Below, piece after piece: positions 53,770 through 62,531 of a DNA stretch of 64,000 nt. This DNA is from Limnohabitans sp. T6-20 (GTDB lineage Bacteria > Pseudomonadota > Gammaproteobacteria > Burkholderiales > Burkholderiaceae_C), in the NCBI RefSeq assembly GCF_003063505.1, contig NZ_NERW01000001.1, positions 674,501 through 738,500 on the forward strand, read 5' to 3'. How positions within the stretch are numbered: position 1 is the stretch's first letter; each line of letters starts with the position of its first letter. Below the pieces are notes generated by a model. That model was not told the DNA's origin and did not search any database. It saw nothing but the letters and a program-made list of their open reading frames with translations. The translations under genes and the position numbers were made by a program.

Positions 53770-55197
53770 TCACATCGAGAAAATCTTCCCCGGGTTCATG
53801 ATGTTGTGCGGGTCCAGCGCCCGCTTGATGGTGCGCATCATGTCCACCGCACCTTCGCCGGTTTCGGTGCGCAAGAAGTCCATCTTGTGCAGGCCAATGC
53901 CGTGCTCGCCGGTGCAAGTGCCGCCCAAGCGCAGGGCGCGGTTGACCAATTGCTGGTTCAAGGCTTCGGCCGTCTCGCACTCGTGCGGGTTGTTGGGGTC
54001 GATCAGGTAGCCGAAGTGGAAGTTGCCATCGCCCACATGGCCCACCAAAAAGTAAGGCAGCCCGCTGGCATCGGTTTCGGTGATGGAGTCGAGCAAGCAG
54101 TCGGCCAGGCGGCTGATCGGCACGCAGGTGTCGGTGCTGATGGCGCGGCAGCCGGGCTTGCTTTGGATGGCCGCAAAGTAAGCGTTGTGTCGCGCTGTCC
54201 ACAGGCGCGTGCGCTCTTCGGGGGTGGTGGCCCACTCAAACGCATTGCCGCCAAACTCGCTGGCGATCTCTTGCACCGTTTCGGCTTGTTCTTTGACGCC
54301 CGCAGGTGAGCCGTGAAACTCCATCAGCAGCATGGGCTCTTCTCGCAGGCCCAGCTTGGCGTAGGCGTTGACCATGCGCACCGTGTTGTGGTCGATCAGC
54401 TCCACCCGGGCAATCGGCACGCCCAGCTGGATGGTCTGGATCACGGTGTGCACCGCGGCCTCGATGCTCGGGAAAGAGCAGATTGCGGCCGAGATGGCTT
54501 CGGGCAAGGGGTACAGGCGCACGGTGATTTCGGTCATCACGCCCAGCGTACCTTCGCTGCCCACCATCAGGCGCGTCAGGTCGTAACCGGCGCTCGACTT
54601 CTTGGCGCGAGTGCCAGTGCGGATGATTTCGCCTGCTGCGGTGACCACTTCCATGGCCAGCACGTTCTCGCGCATGGTGCCGTAGCGCACGGCGTTGGTG
54701 CCGCTGGCGCGGGTGGCGCTCATGCCGCCAATGGTCGCGTCCGCGCCCGGGTCGATCGGGAAGAACAGGCCGGTTGATTTGATCTCTTCATTGAGCTGCT
54801 TGCGCGTCACGCCGGGCTGCACCGTCACAGTCAGGTCTTCGGCGTTGATGCACAGCACCTTGTTCATGCGCGTCAGGTCGATGCTGATGCCGCCTTGCAC
54901 CGCCAGCAAATGCCCTTCCAGCGACGAGCCCACACCAAAGGGGATCACCGGCACCTTGTGCTCGGCGCACAGCTTGACGGCGTCTGCCACGTCTTGGGTG
55001 TTTTCGGCAAACACCACGGCGGCGGGCGGCGGCACATGGGTGAAAGCCGACTCGTCGCGGCCATGCTGCTCACGGATCACCAGCGCAGTCGAGCAGTTGT
55101 TGCCAAAGCGGACCTTTAAGGCTGTCAAAAAGGCCTCGGGCACAGCGCGTTGCGCGACTTCGGGGGCCAGGTGAGCGGCGGCGGTGGGGGCGTTCAT
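53770..55197 (-). CDS. FAD-binding D-lactate/glycolate dehydrogenase-type oxidase
   Basis: A 475-residue flavoenzyme of the GlcD/LDHD family. The PCMH FAD domain shows VIPFGVGSSLEGHLLAVQGG, FPIDPGADATIGGMSATRAS and GTNAVRYGTMRENVLAMEVV. The C-terminal domain has FLVGHVGDGNFHFGYLIDP and GGTCTGEHGIGLHKMDFL, with the His residues that bind metal and substrate in D-2-hydroxyacid dehydrogenases. It oxidises D-lactate, glycolate or another 2-hydroxyacid and passes electrons to cytochrome or quinone; which one is not clear. It is a single chain without GlcE/GlcF neighbours, which favours D-lactate dehydrogenase (cytochrome). It is divergent from the cobalamin adenosyltransferase gene. Confidence 0.88.
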   Translation of the reverse strand: MNAPTAAAHLAPEVAQRAVPEAFLTALKVRFGNNCSTALVIREQHGRDESAFTHVPPPAAVVFAENTQDVADAVKLCAEHKVPVIPFGVGSSLEGHLLAVQGGISIDLTRMNKVLCINAEDLTVTVQPGVTRKQLNEEIKSTGLFFPIDPGADATIGGMSATRASGTNAVRYGTMRENVLAMEVVTAAGEIIRTGTRAKKSSAGYDLTRLMVGSEGTLGVMTEITVRLYPLPEAISAAICSFPSIEAAVHTVIQTIQLGVPIARVELIDHNTVRMVNAYAKLGLREEPMLLMEFHGSPAGVKEQAETVQEIASEFGGNAFEWATTPEERTRLWTARHNAYFAAIQSKPGCRAISTDTCVPISRLADCLLDSITETDASGLPYFLVGHVGDGNFHFGYLIDPNNPHECETAEALNQQLVNRALRLGGTCTGEHGIGLHKMDFLRTETGEGAVDMMRTIKRALDPHNIMNPGKIFSM

Positions 55198-55293
55198 GGT
55201 GTCTCCTGAGGTGGCGAGTAGACCCCGCCATGCATGCGAAAACGCAGTTTACGCCGCAAATCCCGGTCTTGTTGTCCGCTGTCAGACAAGTTG

Positions 55294-55307
55294 CAGCCAG
55301 TTGGCTG
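55294..55307. promoter_or_regulatory. 14-bp palindrome between the FAD oxidase and adenosyltransferase genes
   Basis: CAGCCA-GT-TGGCTG is a perfect 6-bp dyad in the 198-bp divergent gap, about 97 bp upstream of the FAD oxidase start. A regulator of the hydroxyacid oxidase (GntR or LysR type) is the natural guess, but no regulator gene is adjacent. Confidence 0.4.
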
Positions 55308-55395
55308 ACAATTGATGGTCTTTGGCGCGACCCATCTTTGTGGGGCACTTCCCCAGACGCCGCACCCTTGAGCGAACAAAAAAGAAAGCAACACC

Positions 55396-55965
55396 ATGGG
55401 CAACCGACTCACACAAATCGCCACCCGCACCGGCGACAACGGCACCACCGGCTTGGGCAACAACCAGCGTGTGTCCAAAAACAGCTTGCGCGTGCACGCC
55501 ATGGGCGAGGTGGATGAACTCAATTCCCACATCGGCCTGTTGTTGTGCGAAGACATGCCTGCGGGTGTGCGTGAGGTGTTGGTTGAGGTGCAACACCAGC
55601 TGTTCAACCTGGGGGGGGAGTTGTCCATTCCGGGTTTTGAATTGCTCAAGGAAGAGGCCGTGGCGGCACTCGACGCCGCGCTGGCCACCTACAACGCCCA
55701 GTTGCCCAAGTTGGAGGAATTCATCTTGCCCGCAGGCACACGCGGTGCCGCTCAGGCCCACGTTTGCCGCACCGTGGCCCGCAGGGCCGAGCGTGCGTGC
55801 GTCGCGCTGGGTAATGAAGAAGCCATCAATGAAATGCCGCGCCAATACCTCAATCGCTTGTCCGATTTGATGTTTGTGTTGGCCCGTGTGCTCAACCGCA
55901 TGAACGGCGGCGATGACGTGTACTGGAAAAGTGCGCGCATGAGCCAGGACGCTGACGCCAAGTGA
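55396..55965 (+). CDS. Cob(I)alamin adenosyltransferase (PduO/MmaB type)
   Basis: A 189-residue ATP:corrinoid adenosyltransferase that makes coenzyme B12. The N-terminal ATP loop is TRTGDNGTTGLGNNQRVSK. Helical blocks VDELNSHIGLLL, CRTVARRAERACVAL (Arg residues for ATP) and YLNRLSDLMFVLARVLNR follow, as in PduO/MmaB. The protein is probably a soluble trimer. No methylmalonyl-CoA mutase gene is visible nearby. The ATG is preceded by AAGAAAGCAACACC. Its stop overlaps the next gene's GTG start by 4 bp. Confidence 0.93.
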   Translation: MGNRLTQIATRTGDNGTTGLGNNQRVSKNSLRVHAMGEVDELNSHIGLLLCEDMPAGVREVLVEVQHQLFNLGGELSIPGFELLKEEAVAALDAALATYNAQLPKLEEFILPAGTRGAAQAHVCRTVARRAERACVALGNEEAINEMPRQYLNRLSDLMFVLARVLNRMNGGDDVYWKSARMSQDADAK

Positions 55966-56300
55966 AGCGTTCAGGGGTCATGGCATGGGTGGGCGCGGCC
56001 TTGTGGGCCAGTCAAGTGCATGCCGCTACTCAAATGGTCACCTTGTCGTGCGCTGTGGCTTACATGCCCGAGCGCAGCACCTGGGTGCGCGAAGTGCAAA
56101 TCGACTGGGATCGCAAAACCATTCGCGCTGTGCGCATCGATGGCTTGGCGCCCTACAGCTACTCGGTCAATCCACAAGGGCTGTCCACCGCCATCGACAA
56201 CGAACGCATCCAGCTTGACTTGAACCAGGCGCAGTGGTCCAGCGACTTCCGAGGCTTGGCCTCAGGTCGCGGGCGCTGTGATGTCGTGGCCCCGTCTTGA
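55962..56300 (+). CDS. Small exported protein of unknown function
   Basis: A 112-residue protein starting with GTG, overlapping the adenosyltransferase stop by 4 bp; an ATG seven codons later is the alternative. A signal peptide (KRSGVMAWVGAALWASQVHA) is cut near residue 22. The mature part is short and beta-like, with two Cys (LSCAVAYMP and GRGRCDVVAP), probably bridged in the periplasm. I recognise no family. The tight coupling to the adenosyltransferase gene suggests cotranscription only. Confidence 0.6.
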   Translation: MKRSGVMAWVGAALWASQVHAATQMVTLSCAVAYMPERSTWVREVQIDWDRKTIRAVRIDGLAPYSYSVNPQGLSTAIDNERIQLDLNQAQWSSDFRGLASGRGRCDVVAPS

Positions 56301-56347
56301 GGCTGTCACCTAGGCGCGCTTTTTGAGGGTTGTCGCAGGTGACAGCC
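56301..56347. repeat. 11-bp perfect inverted repeat upstream of aacS
   Basis: GGCTGTCACCT (56301-56311) is mirrored exactly by AGGTGACAGCC (56337-56347) with a 25-base spacer. It ends 28 bp before the aacS ATG, so it could be a dyad for a dimeric repressor or a hairpin ending the upstream transcript. Confidence 0.6.
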
Positions 56348-56375
56348 ATGCACTGGCGCTGCTACGCTCAGCGCC

Positions 56376-58484
56376 ATGAACACCGCCACACGCCCCCATG
56401 AACCCGCACCCTATGTGCCCCAGATTCGTCTGTACCAAAACTGGCTGCGCGACCAACGCGGCCTGAGTTTTGCGGCTTACAACGACCTGTGGCGATGGTC
56501 GGTGACCGATCTGGAAGGCTTTTGGCAAAGCATCTGGGATTACTTCGGGCTGGAGTCGCCCACGCCGCACAAAGCGGCCTTGTCCAAAAATGCGATGCCT
56601 GGCGCGGTGTGGTTTGAAGGGGCCAAAACCAATTACGCGCACCAGGTGTTCCGCCACGTTCAGCCCGCCCAAGCGGCGGGTTTGTCGGCGGTCATCAGCA
56701 TCAACGAAAAAGGCCTGCGCCGGGAGATGAGCTGGCCCGAGTTGCGCCGTCAGGTGGCCGCTTTGGCCTTGCACTTGCAAGCCCACGGTGTGCAGCCGGG
56801 CGACCGCGTAGCCGCTTATCTGCCCAACATCCCCGAGGCCATGGTGGCGTTTTTGGCCACCGTCAGCGTGGGCGGTGTGTGGAGCATTTGCGCGCCCGAC
56901 ATGGGCACCAACGCGGTGCTCGACCGCTTCAAGCAGATCGAGCCCAAGGTGCTGATTGCGGTGGACGGCGTGAGCTATGGCGGGCGCGATTTTGACCGCA
57001 TGGCCGTGCTGCAGGAGTTGAAAGACGCTTTGCCCACCGTGCAACACGTCATCGTGCACGAGAACCTGGGCACGCTTGACCTGGCCAGCTGCGACGTGGC
57101 GGCCAGCGTGCAAATGTCGGCCATCACATCGCGCGACGACGCCGAGGTGCAGGCTTTCGAGCCACTGTGGCTGCCGTTTGACCACCCGCTTTGGATTGTG
57201 TATTCCAGTGGCACCACCGGTCTGCCCAAGCCCATCGTGCATGGCCACGGCGGCACCGTGATCGTGGCGCTGGCCAACAAAATTTTGCACAACGATGTGG
57301 GTTGTAGCTACCACCCCAACAGCTTTGGCGAGCGCTTCCATTGGTACAGCTCCACTGGCTGGGTCATGTGGAACGCTCAGGTAGCGGGCTTGCTCAATGG
57401 CGTGACTTGCGTGATCTACGACGGCAACCCCGGAGGCAGCAAAGACAACCCCGATTGGGGCATTTTGTGGCGCATGGCGGCGCAAGAAAAAGTCACCTTC
57501 TTTGGCGCGGGCGCAGCCTACTTTGCCAATTGCCAAAAGGCTGGTTTGGACATTTCGCGTTGCGGTGATTTGTCCAAGGTGCGTGCTCTGGGCACCACCG
57601 GCTCGCCCTTGTCACCCGAGACCCAAAGCTGGGGGAGCGAGCAGTTTCAGAAGATCGGCACCGACATCTGGTGGTGCAACATCTCGGGCGGCACCGATTT
57701 CGCGGGCGCTTTTGTGGGCGGCCACCGCGAGCTGCCGCAAGAGCCCGGCGTCATGCAGTGCCGCATGCTCGGCGCGGCGGTCGAGTCGTGGAACGAAGCC
57801 GGCGAGCCGGTCAAAGGCGAAGTGGGCGAGCTGGTCTGCACGCAGCCCATCCCGTCCATGCCGCTGTTCTTTTGGGGCGACAAAGAAAATGCCCGCTACC
57901 TTGCCAGCTACTTCGAGATGTACCCCGCAGGCCATGGCCGAAAGCCTGGTGGCGGCGACGGTCCGGCCAGCATGGGTGGCGTCTGGCGGCATGGCGATTG
58001 GCTGCGGATTGGCAACGGGAATCCTGAGACAAAGGGCGAGGGCGAAGGCTGCGTCATTTTTGGCCGCAGCGACGCCACCATCAACCGCCACGGCCTGCGC
58101 ATGGGCACCAGCGAGCTGTACAGCGCCGTCGAAGCCCTGCCCGAAGTGATGGACTCGATGGTGGTGGACTTGGAGTACCTGGGCCGCGAAAGCTACATGC
58201 CGCTGTTTGTGGTGTTGCGCCCCGGCACCGTGCTGGACGATGCGATCCAAGCCAAGCTCAACAACGCCATCAAGGTGGCGCTCAGCCCACGCTTCATTCC
58301 CAATGAAATTTTCCAGGTGGCCGAGATTCCGCGCACCCTGTCCGGCAAAAAGCAAGAGCTGCCGATCAAGAAACTCATGCTGGGCCAACCGCTGGGAAAG
58401 GTGGTCAACAAAGACGCCATGGCCAACCCGGGGTGTCTGGATTGGTATGTGAGTTTGGCCAAAGCGCATTTGGCCAAGGCGTGA
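56376..58484 (+). CDS. aacS: Acetoacetyl-CoA synthetase
   Basis: A 702-residue acyl-adenylate ligase of the AacS branch that activates acetoacetate with CoA and ATP. The AMP-binding loop YSSGTTGLPKPIVHGHGG is near residue 270. WSVTDLEGFWQSIWDYFGL near the N-terminus and RFHWYSSTGWVMWNAQVAG are typical of AacS. The C-terminal GRSDATINRHGLRMGTSELY and the catalytic Lys region LSGKKQELPIKKLML complete the fold. It fits ketone-body or polyhydroxybutyrate metabolism in Burkholderiales. There is no clear ribosome site in the short leader; an 11-bp inverted repeat lies just upstream. Confidence 0.95.
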   Translation: MNTATRPHEPAPYVPQIRLYQNWLRDQRGLSFAAYNDLWRWSVTDLEGFWQSIWDYFGLESPTPHKAALSKNAMPGAVWFEGAKTNYAHQVFRHVQPAQAAGLSAVISINEKGLRREMSWPELRRQVAALALHLQAHGVQPGDRVAAYLPNIPEAMVAFLATVSVGGVWSICAPDMGTNAVLDRFKQIEPKVLIAVDGVSYGGRDFDRMAVLQELKDALPTVQHVIVHENLGTLDLASCDVAASVQMSAITSRDDAEVQAFEPLWLPFDHPLWIVYSSGTTGLPKPIVHGHGGTVIVALANKILHNDVGCSYHPNSFGERFHWYSSTGWVMWNAQVAGLLNGVTCVIYDGNPGGSKDNPDWGILWRMAAQEKVTFFGAGAAYFANCQKAGLDISRCGDLSKVRALGTTGSPLSPETQSWGSEQFQKIGTDIWWCNISGGTDFAGAFVGGHRELPQEPGVMQCRMLGAAVESWNEAGEPVKGEVGELVCTQPIPSMPLFFWGDKENARYLASYFEMYPAGHGRKPGGGDGPASMGGVWRHGDWLRIGNGNPETKGEGEGCVIFGRSDATINRHGLRMGTSELYSAVEALPEVMDSMVVDLEYLGRESYMPLFVVLRPGTVLDDAIQAKLNNAIKVALSPRFIPNEIFQVAEIPRTLSGKKQELPIKKLMLGQPLGKVVNKDAMANPGCLDWYVSLAKAHLAKA

Positions 58485-58544
58485 ACTGGCCGAGGGCAGT
58501 GGTCACTTGGAGTACACGCGGTCCATAACCATTCATGAAACAGG

Positions 58545-58581
58545 CATTGAATAAGGAAAAAATGCCAAAACTTATTGAATG
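58545..58581. promoter_or_regulatory. AT-rich inverted repeat, likely operator of the YjjJ-like gene
   Basis: CATTGAATAAG (58545-58555) and CTTATTGAATG (58571-58581) are inverted with 10 of 11 matches across 15 bases. A third related copy CATTCAATG (58629-58637) covers the start codon of the next gene. The whole 150-bp gap is far richer in AT than its surroundings. Repeated dyads around the start suggest autoregulation by the winged-helix N-terminus of the YjjJ-like protein. Confidence 0.5.
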
Positions 58582-58634
58582 ACAATAGCTTAGAACGACC
58601 GTATCATTGATATATCTATTCAGATATCCATTCA

Positions 58635-59966
58635 ATGACCGCCACTGAAACCCTGCTCTTTGCCCTGCGACGCCACAACGGCCACGCCAGCAGTCCCGAG
58701 CTGCAAGCGCAGCTGGGCGTGAGCCAGCCCACAGTTTCGCGCCTGCTGACCCCTTTGTTGGCAACGGGCCAGGTGGTCAAGGTCGGGGCGGCCAGGGCGC
58801 AGCGCTACCTGTTGCCGCGTGATGTGCCGAGTGTGGGGCGGCAGGTGCTCATTCATCAGGTGCATCCCAGTAGCGAGCTGCAAGCCTTTGGCACGCTGTA
58901 CCCATTGGCTGGTGGTGGTTTTTGGATGGAAGAAACCGACAGGGCCCACGGTCAAAGCGCGTTTCACCCCAGCCTGCCCTGGTTTTTGATGGACACCCGC
59001 CCCCAGGGCTTTTTGGGCCGAGCCTTTGCGCAAACCCATGCCGAGCTGGCCTTGCCTCCCCATCTGGCGCACTGGAGCGACGACCACATCCTGCTGGCGC
59101 TGGTGCGCGCTGGCGAAGACCTGTCCGGCAACCTGCTGGTGGGCGCGGCTTCGCTCGACCGCTATCTGGCTCTGCCCCCAAACCGCAGTGCCGCCCCGGT
59201 GGTGACCGATCCGGCGCAAGACTATCCCCGTCTGGCCCTGCAAGCCTTGGGCAGCGCGGCCCCCGGCTCTAGCGCGGGCGGCGAGCAACCCAAGTTTGGC
59301 GCGGTGACGCATGGCGTGCCTGTGCTCGTCAAGTTTTCACCCGCAGGCGACGCCCCGGCCGACCAGCGCTGGCGCGATTTGCTGGTGTGCGAGGCATTGG
59401 CTTTGCAAACGCTGCAAGCCGCAGGCATTGCCGCCGCACAAACCGACATCGTTCAGGCCTGTGGCCGCGTCTTTTTGCAAAGCCGCCGCTTTGACCGCAC
59501 AACTCAAGGCCGCGTGGGCATGGTGTCTTTGGAGATGTACGACGCGCACTACATCGGCATCGGCTCGCAATGGGCCGCCACCGCCATGCAGACCAGCCGC
59601 GCCGGTGCCGAAAGCCTGAGTGCCGCCGACATCCAGACCCTGTGCCTGCTCGACGCCTTTGGCGCACTGATCGCCAACACCGACCGCCACCACGGCAATG
59701 TGTCGCTGCTGCTGCACCAACACCGCTGGCAACTGGCCCCCGCCTACGACATGCTGCCCATGTTTTATGCGCCGGTGGCGGGCGAAGTGGTTGAGCGCGA
59801 CTGGGCCAGCCAGCGGCCACGGCCCAACGCCCATACCCTGAGCGTCTGGCCGCAAGCGAAGGCGCTGGCCTTGCAGTTCTGGCAATGCGCTGCGGCGGAT
59901 AAGCGAATCAGTGAGGAGTTTCGTGCGGTGGCGAGGGTCAATGGTGAGGTGGTGCGGGGGCTTTGA
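58635..59966 (+). CDS. yjjJ: HipA-family kinase with fused winged helix (YjjJ-like)
   Basis: A 443-residue protein, the same length as E. coli YjjJ. The first 65 residues form a winged helix-turn-helix (ASSPELQAQLGVSQPTVSRL). The rest is a HipA-type Ser/Thr kinase: a gly-rich loop SSAGGEQPKFGAV, the catalytic NTDRHHGN (348-355, Asp350) and the metal loop LAPAYDMLP (Asp372). HipA kinases phosphorylate aminoacyl-tRNA synthetases or other targets and slow growth. There is no hipB next to it, so the fused DNA-binding domain may replace the antitoxin. No ribosome site precedes the ATG, so it may be leaderless. It is bounded by a terminator. Confidence 0.9.
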   Translation: MTATETLLFALRRHNGHASSPELQAQLGVSQPTVSRLLTPLLATGQVVKVGAARAQRYLLPRDVPSVGRQVLIHQVHPSSELQAFGTLYPLAGGGFWMEETDRAHGQSAFHPSLPWFLMDTRPQGFLGRAFAQTHAELALPPHLAHWSDDHILLALVRAGEDLSGNLLVGAASLDRYLALPPNRSAAPVVTDPAQDYPRLALQALGSAAPGSSAGGEQPKFGAVTHGVPVLVKFSPAGDAPADQRWRDLLVCEALALQTLQAAGIAAAQTDIVQACGRVFLQSRRFDRTTQGRVGMVSLEMYDAHYIGIGSQWAATAMQTSRAGAESLSAADIQTLCLLDAFGALIANTDRHHGNVSLLLHQHRWQLAPAYDMLPMFYAPVAGEVVERDWASQRPRPNAHTLSVWPQAKALALQFWQCAAADKRISEEFRAVARVNGEVVRGL

Positions 59967-59984
59967 GCCCAGGGTGTAACAAAG

Positions 59985-60024
59985 AAAACGGCGTGCCGCT
60001 TTCGCGTGCACGCCGTTTTGTTTT
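59985..60024. terminator. Bidirectional rho-independent terminator
   Basis: AAAACGGCGTG / CACGCCGTTTT is an 11-bp perfect stem with a 13-base loop followed by GTTTT; the A-run on the left side serves the opposite strand. It separates the convergent yjjJ-like gene and dapD. Confidence 0.88.
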
Positions 60025-60038
60025 AGGCAAACCCAAAA

Positions 60039-61016
60039 TCAGTTCTTGTGCAACTCAGCGTTCAACTCGCCCCAGCTCTTGTTGCGTGGGATCGCGTGCA
60101 AGGCGCCCGACTGTGAATCGCGGCGGAACAGGATGCCGTTTTTGCCGGACAGCTCTTTGGCTTTCATCAGGCTGCCATCGGGCAGTTGCACGCGGCTGCC
60201 GCCGGTGATGTAGCAACCGGCTTCGACCACGCAGTCGTCACCCAGCGAGATGCCGATGCCGGCGTTGGCGCCCAGCAGGCAGCGTTTGCCGACCTTGATG
60301 ACTTCTTTGCCGCCACCCGACAGCGTGCCCATGATGGACGCGCCGCCGCCGATGTCGCTGGCGTCATCCACCACCACGCCCGCGCTGATGCGGCCTTCAA
60401 CCATGCTGGCGCCCAAGGTGCCCGCGTTGAAGTTGCAAAAGCCCTCGTGCATGACGGTGGTGCCGCTGGCCAGGTGCGCGCCCAGGCGCACGCGGTCGGC
60501 GTTGGCGATGCGCACGCCCGATGGGATCACGTAGTCGGTCATTTGCGGGAACTTGTCCACGCCTTTGATCTCCAGCAGGCGGCCAGCAGCGCGTGCCTTC
60601 AGGCGGGCGGCGGGCACATCGGCCACGGCGCAGGGGCCAAAGTTGGTCCAGGCCACATTGGCCAGCAGGCCAAAAATGCCGGTCACGTTGGCGCCATGCG
60701 GCTGAACCAGGCGGTGGCTCAGCAGGTGCAGGCGCAGGTAGGCGTCGTGCGTGTCGGTGGGCGCGTCGGCCAGGCTTTTGATCTCGGTGCGCACGGCCAC
60801 CACGAAGGTGCCACGCACAGTGCAGGCGGTCAGGGCTTGGGCCACATCAGCGCCCAAGGCGGCCACGGCTTCGGCTTCGGTCAAACGGGTGCTGCCGCTG
60901 GCGGCCACATCGCCCGCCAGTTCGGGGGCCGGGAACCAGGTGTCCAGCACGGTGCCGTCAGCGGCCAGGGTGGCCAGGCCCGTGGCGCGTGCGCCGGTGG
61001 TTTGGAAAGTGCTCAT
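60039..61016 (-). CDS. dapD: 2,3,4,5-tetrahydropyridine-2,6-dicarboxylate N-succinyltransferase
   Basis: A 325-residue acyltransferase of lysine and diaminopimelate synthesis that succinylates tetrahydrodipicolinate. It is the longer DapD form known from Pseudomonas and actinobacteria. The left-handed beta-helix hexapeptides are evident from [20 protein letters not shown] to [20 protein letters not shown], with catalytic-region residues in [20 protein letters not shown]. The ATG has GGAG nine bases upstream. No other dap gene is adjacent. It is convergent with the yjjJ-like gene and divergent from the DUF433 gene. Confidence 0.93.
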   Translation of the reverse strand: MSTFQTTGARATGLATLAADGTVLDTWFPAPELAGDVAASGSTRLTEAEAVAALGADVAQALTACTVRGTFVVAVRTEIKSLADAPTDTHDAYLRLHLLSHRLVQPHGANVTGIFGLLANVAWTNFGPCAVADVPAARLKARAAGRLLEIKGVDKFPQMTDYVIPSGVRIANADRVRLGAHLASGTTVMHEGFCNFNAGTLGASMVEGRISAGVVVDDASDIGGGASIMGTLSGGGKEVIKVGKRCLLGANAGIGISLGDDCVVEAGCYITGGSRVQLPDGSLMKAKELSGKNGILFRRDSQSGALHAIPRNKSWGELNAELHKN

Positions 61017-61167
61017 GGTGTTGCTCCGAAAAAATGGCCCGCCGGGATCGGAACAGGGCGAGCCGTTGGGAATCTGAAGGCGTGATTATCGGGGATGGCT
61101 GGAATTGGCATTGAGGAGCGCGAATGGTGCCAAAATGAGCCACGATTTGACGGAATGCGAGACACCC

Positions 61168-61386
61168 ATGAACAGAATCACTTTGACCCCCGGACAACGC
61201 GGCGGACGGCCTTGTATCCGTGGGCTGCGGATTTCGGTCTATGACGTCCTGTCCATGCTGTCCAGTGGCATGCCTGTGGCTGAAATATTGGAAGATTTCC
61301 CAGAACTGCAAATGGAAGACATTTCGGCTGTGCTGGCTTACGCCGCAGACCGTGAGCACAAGGTTTACACCCTGGCGGTGCAATGA
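61168..61386 (+). CDS. DUF433 antitoxin-like protein
   Basis: A 72-residue DUF433 protein, a small winged-helix DNA-binding family (GQRGGRPCIRGLRISVYDVL, GMPVAEILEDFPELQMEDIS). DUF433 genes are usually paired with a DUF5615 PIN-like gene as here, in a VapB45/VapC45-type toxin-antitoxin arrangement. The ATG at 61168 directly precedes the conserved part; an ATG 33 bp earlier is possible. Its stop overlaps the DUF5615 start by 4 bp. It probably represses its own promoter, in the 150-bp gap shared with dapD. Confidence 0.88.
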   Translation: MNRITLTPGQRGGRPCIRGLRISVYDVLSMLSSGMPVAEILEDFPELQMEDISAVLAYAADREHKVYTLAVQ

Positions 61387-61715
61387 AATTGTTGCTGGAC
61401 GAGAACCTCTCGCGCAGACTGGTTCCATTTTTGCAGCACGACTTTCCGGGCAGTTCACAAGTGGTGCTGTTGGGGCTGGAGTCGGCAAACGACACCCAAG
61501 TTTGGCAAACCGCCAAAGAACAAGGCTTTGTCATCGTAACGCGCGATGCCGATTTTGAAGAACTGTCCTTGGTATGGGGTCAGCCACCCCAAGTGATTTG
61601 GCTGAAAACCCAAAACCAGACCCGCGCCGCCACGCTCAAAATCCTGCTTGAAAACCGCGAAGCCATTGAAGCCGCATTCAACGCTGGCCAGGCTTGTGTA
61701 GAAGTCACAGCATGA
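61383..61715 (+). CDS. DUF5615 PIN-like toxin candidate
   Basis: A 110-residue PIN-like (Mut7-C/VapC45-type) protein. The acidic residues of the nuclease site are seen in LLLDENLSRRL (Asp/Glu near residue 6) and IVTRDADFEELS (two Asp in the middle). Such proteins are believed to cut RNA with Mg or Mn, neutralised by the DUF433 partner. It is coupled to DUF433 by ATGA. A decayed RhuM gene follows on the opposite strand. Confidence 0.88.
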   Translation: MKLLLDENLSRRLVPFLQHDFPGSSQVVLLGLESANDTQVWQTAKEQGFVIVTRDADFEELSLVWGQPPQVIWLKTQNQTRAATLKILLENREAIEAAFNAGQACVEVTA

Positions 61716-61739
61716 CGATGCTGCAATGACCGTAAAAAC

Positions 61740-62432
61740 CCCAAACTGAACGCCTGGCGTTCGTTGAAAGTCAAAAACGCATCCAGCTTTTCTGGCCCAG
61801 TCTTTCAAAAACACTTCTTGAAGTCGCAGGGCTTGGTCTTCTGCGTAATCCAGCCACATCGTCACGATGCGGTTGAGTGATTGGATTTCAGGCTCATGGC
61901 CATGGTAAAAATCTCGCGCACCCGCAGGTACATGCGCCGTTCGCTGGCGCGAATGTCTCGAATGCGCTCCAGCAACACATTGAAACGGTCGGGAGCCGCC
62001 GAATCGCCTACCGGCGGGTTCTTCAGGCGCTCGACATCCAGCAAAAAGCCGTTGACCAGATAGTCCCGCAAGCGTTCGGTGGCCCAACGGCGAAACTGCG
62101 TGCCCCGTGCCGAGCGCACCCGGTAGCCCACCGCCAGGATGGCGTCGAGGTTGTAGTGGTCAATGTTCCGATTGACGGTTTGCTCACCCTCTTGGCGAAC
62201 TATTAGGAATTTCCTAATGGTTGCCGAAGATTCAATCTCGCCATCGGCAAAAAGCGTTTTCAGATGCTCGTTGATGGTGGGCACTTTGACCTGAAAAAGA
62301 TCGGCCCATCAAGGCTTGCGTTAGCCAGAGCGAATCCTCGATGAACCGACACGCCACACGGGTACGACCATCCTCGGTTTCGTAGAGCAGGAATTCGCCG
62401 GGGATAAATGTTTGGCTTGTCTCGCTGCTCAT
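61740..62432 (-). pseudogene. RhuM-family (virulence RhuM) pseudogene with frameshifts
   Basis: Pieces of a RhuM-type protein lie in three frames on the minus strand. The start is intact (EFLLYETEDGRTRVACRFIE, SLWLTQALM). An extra G near 62307 shifts the frame; without it the sequence would continue ADLFQVKVPTINEHLKTLF. The middle runs from there to YLRVREIFTMA. A shift, with a probable deletion of roughly 60 residues, joins to SLNRIVTMWLDYAEDQA and then VFLKDWA. A further shift before KLDAFLTFNERQAF ends recognisable homology near 61745. Intact family members are about 330 residues. It is clearly broken and presumably not functional. Confidence 0.82.
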
Positions 62433-62531
62433 GCTTTACACCGTTTCATCGAACAGCAGAGTGGAGGAAGAACCAGCGACCTCTTTTCCGACCCAATGCA
62501 GCGTTGGCGTGTTGTTTCCCTTTGGTTCAAG

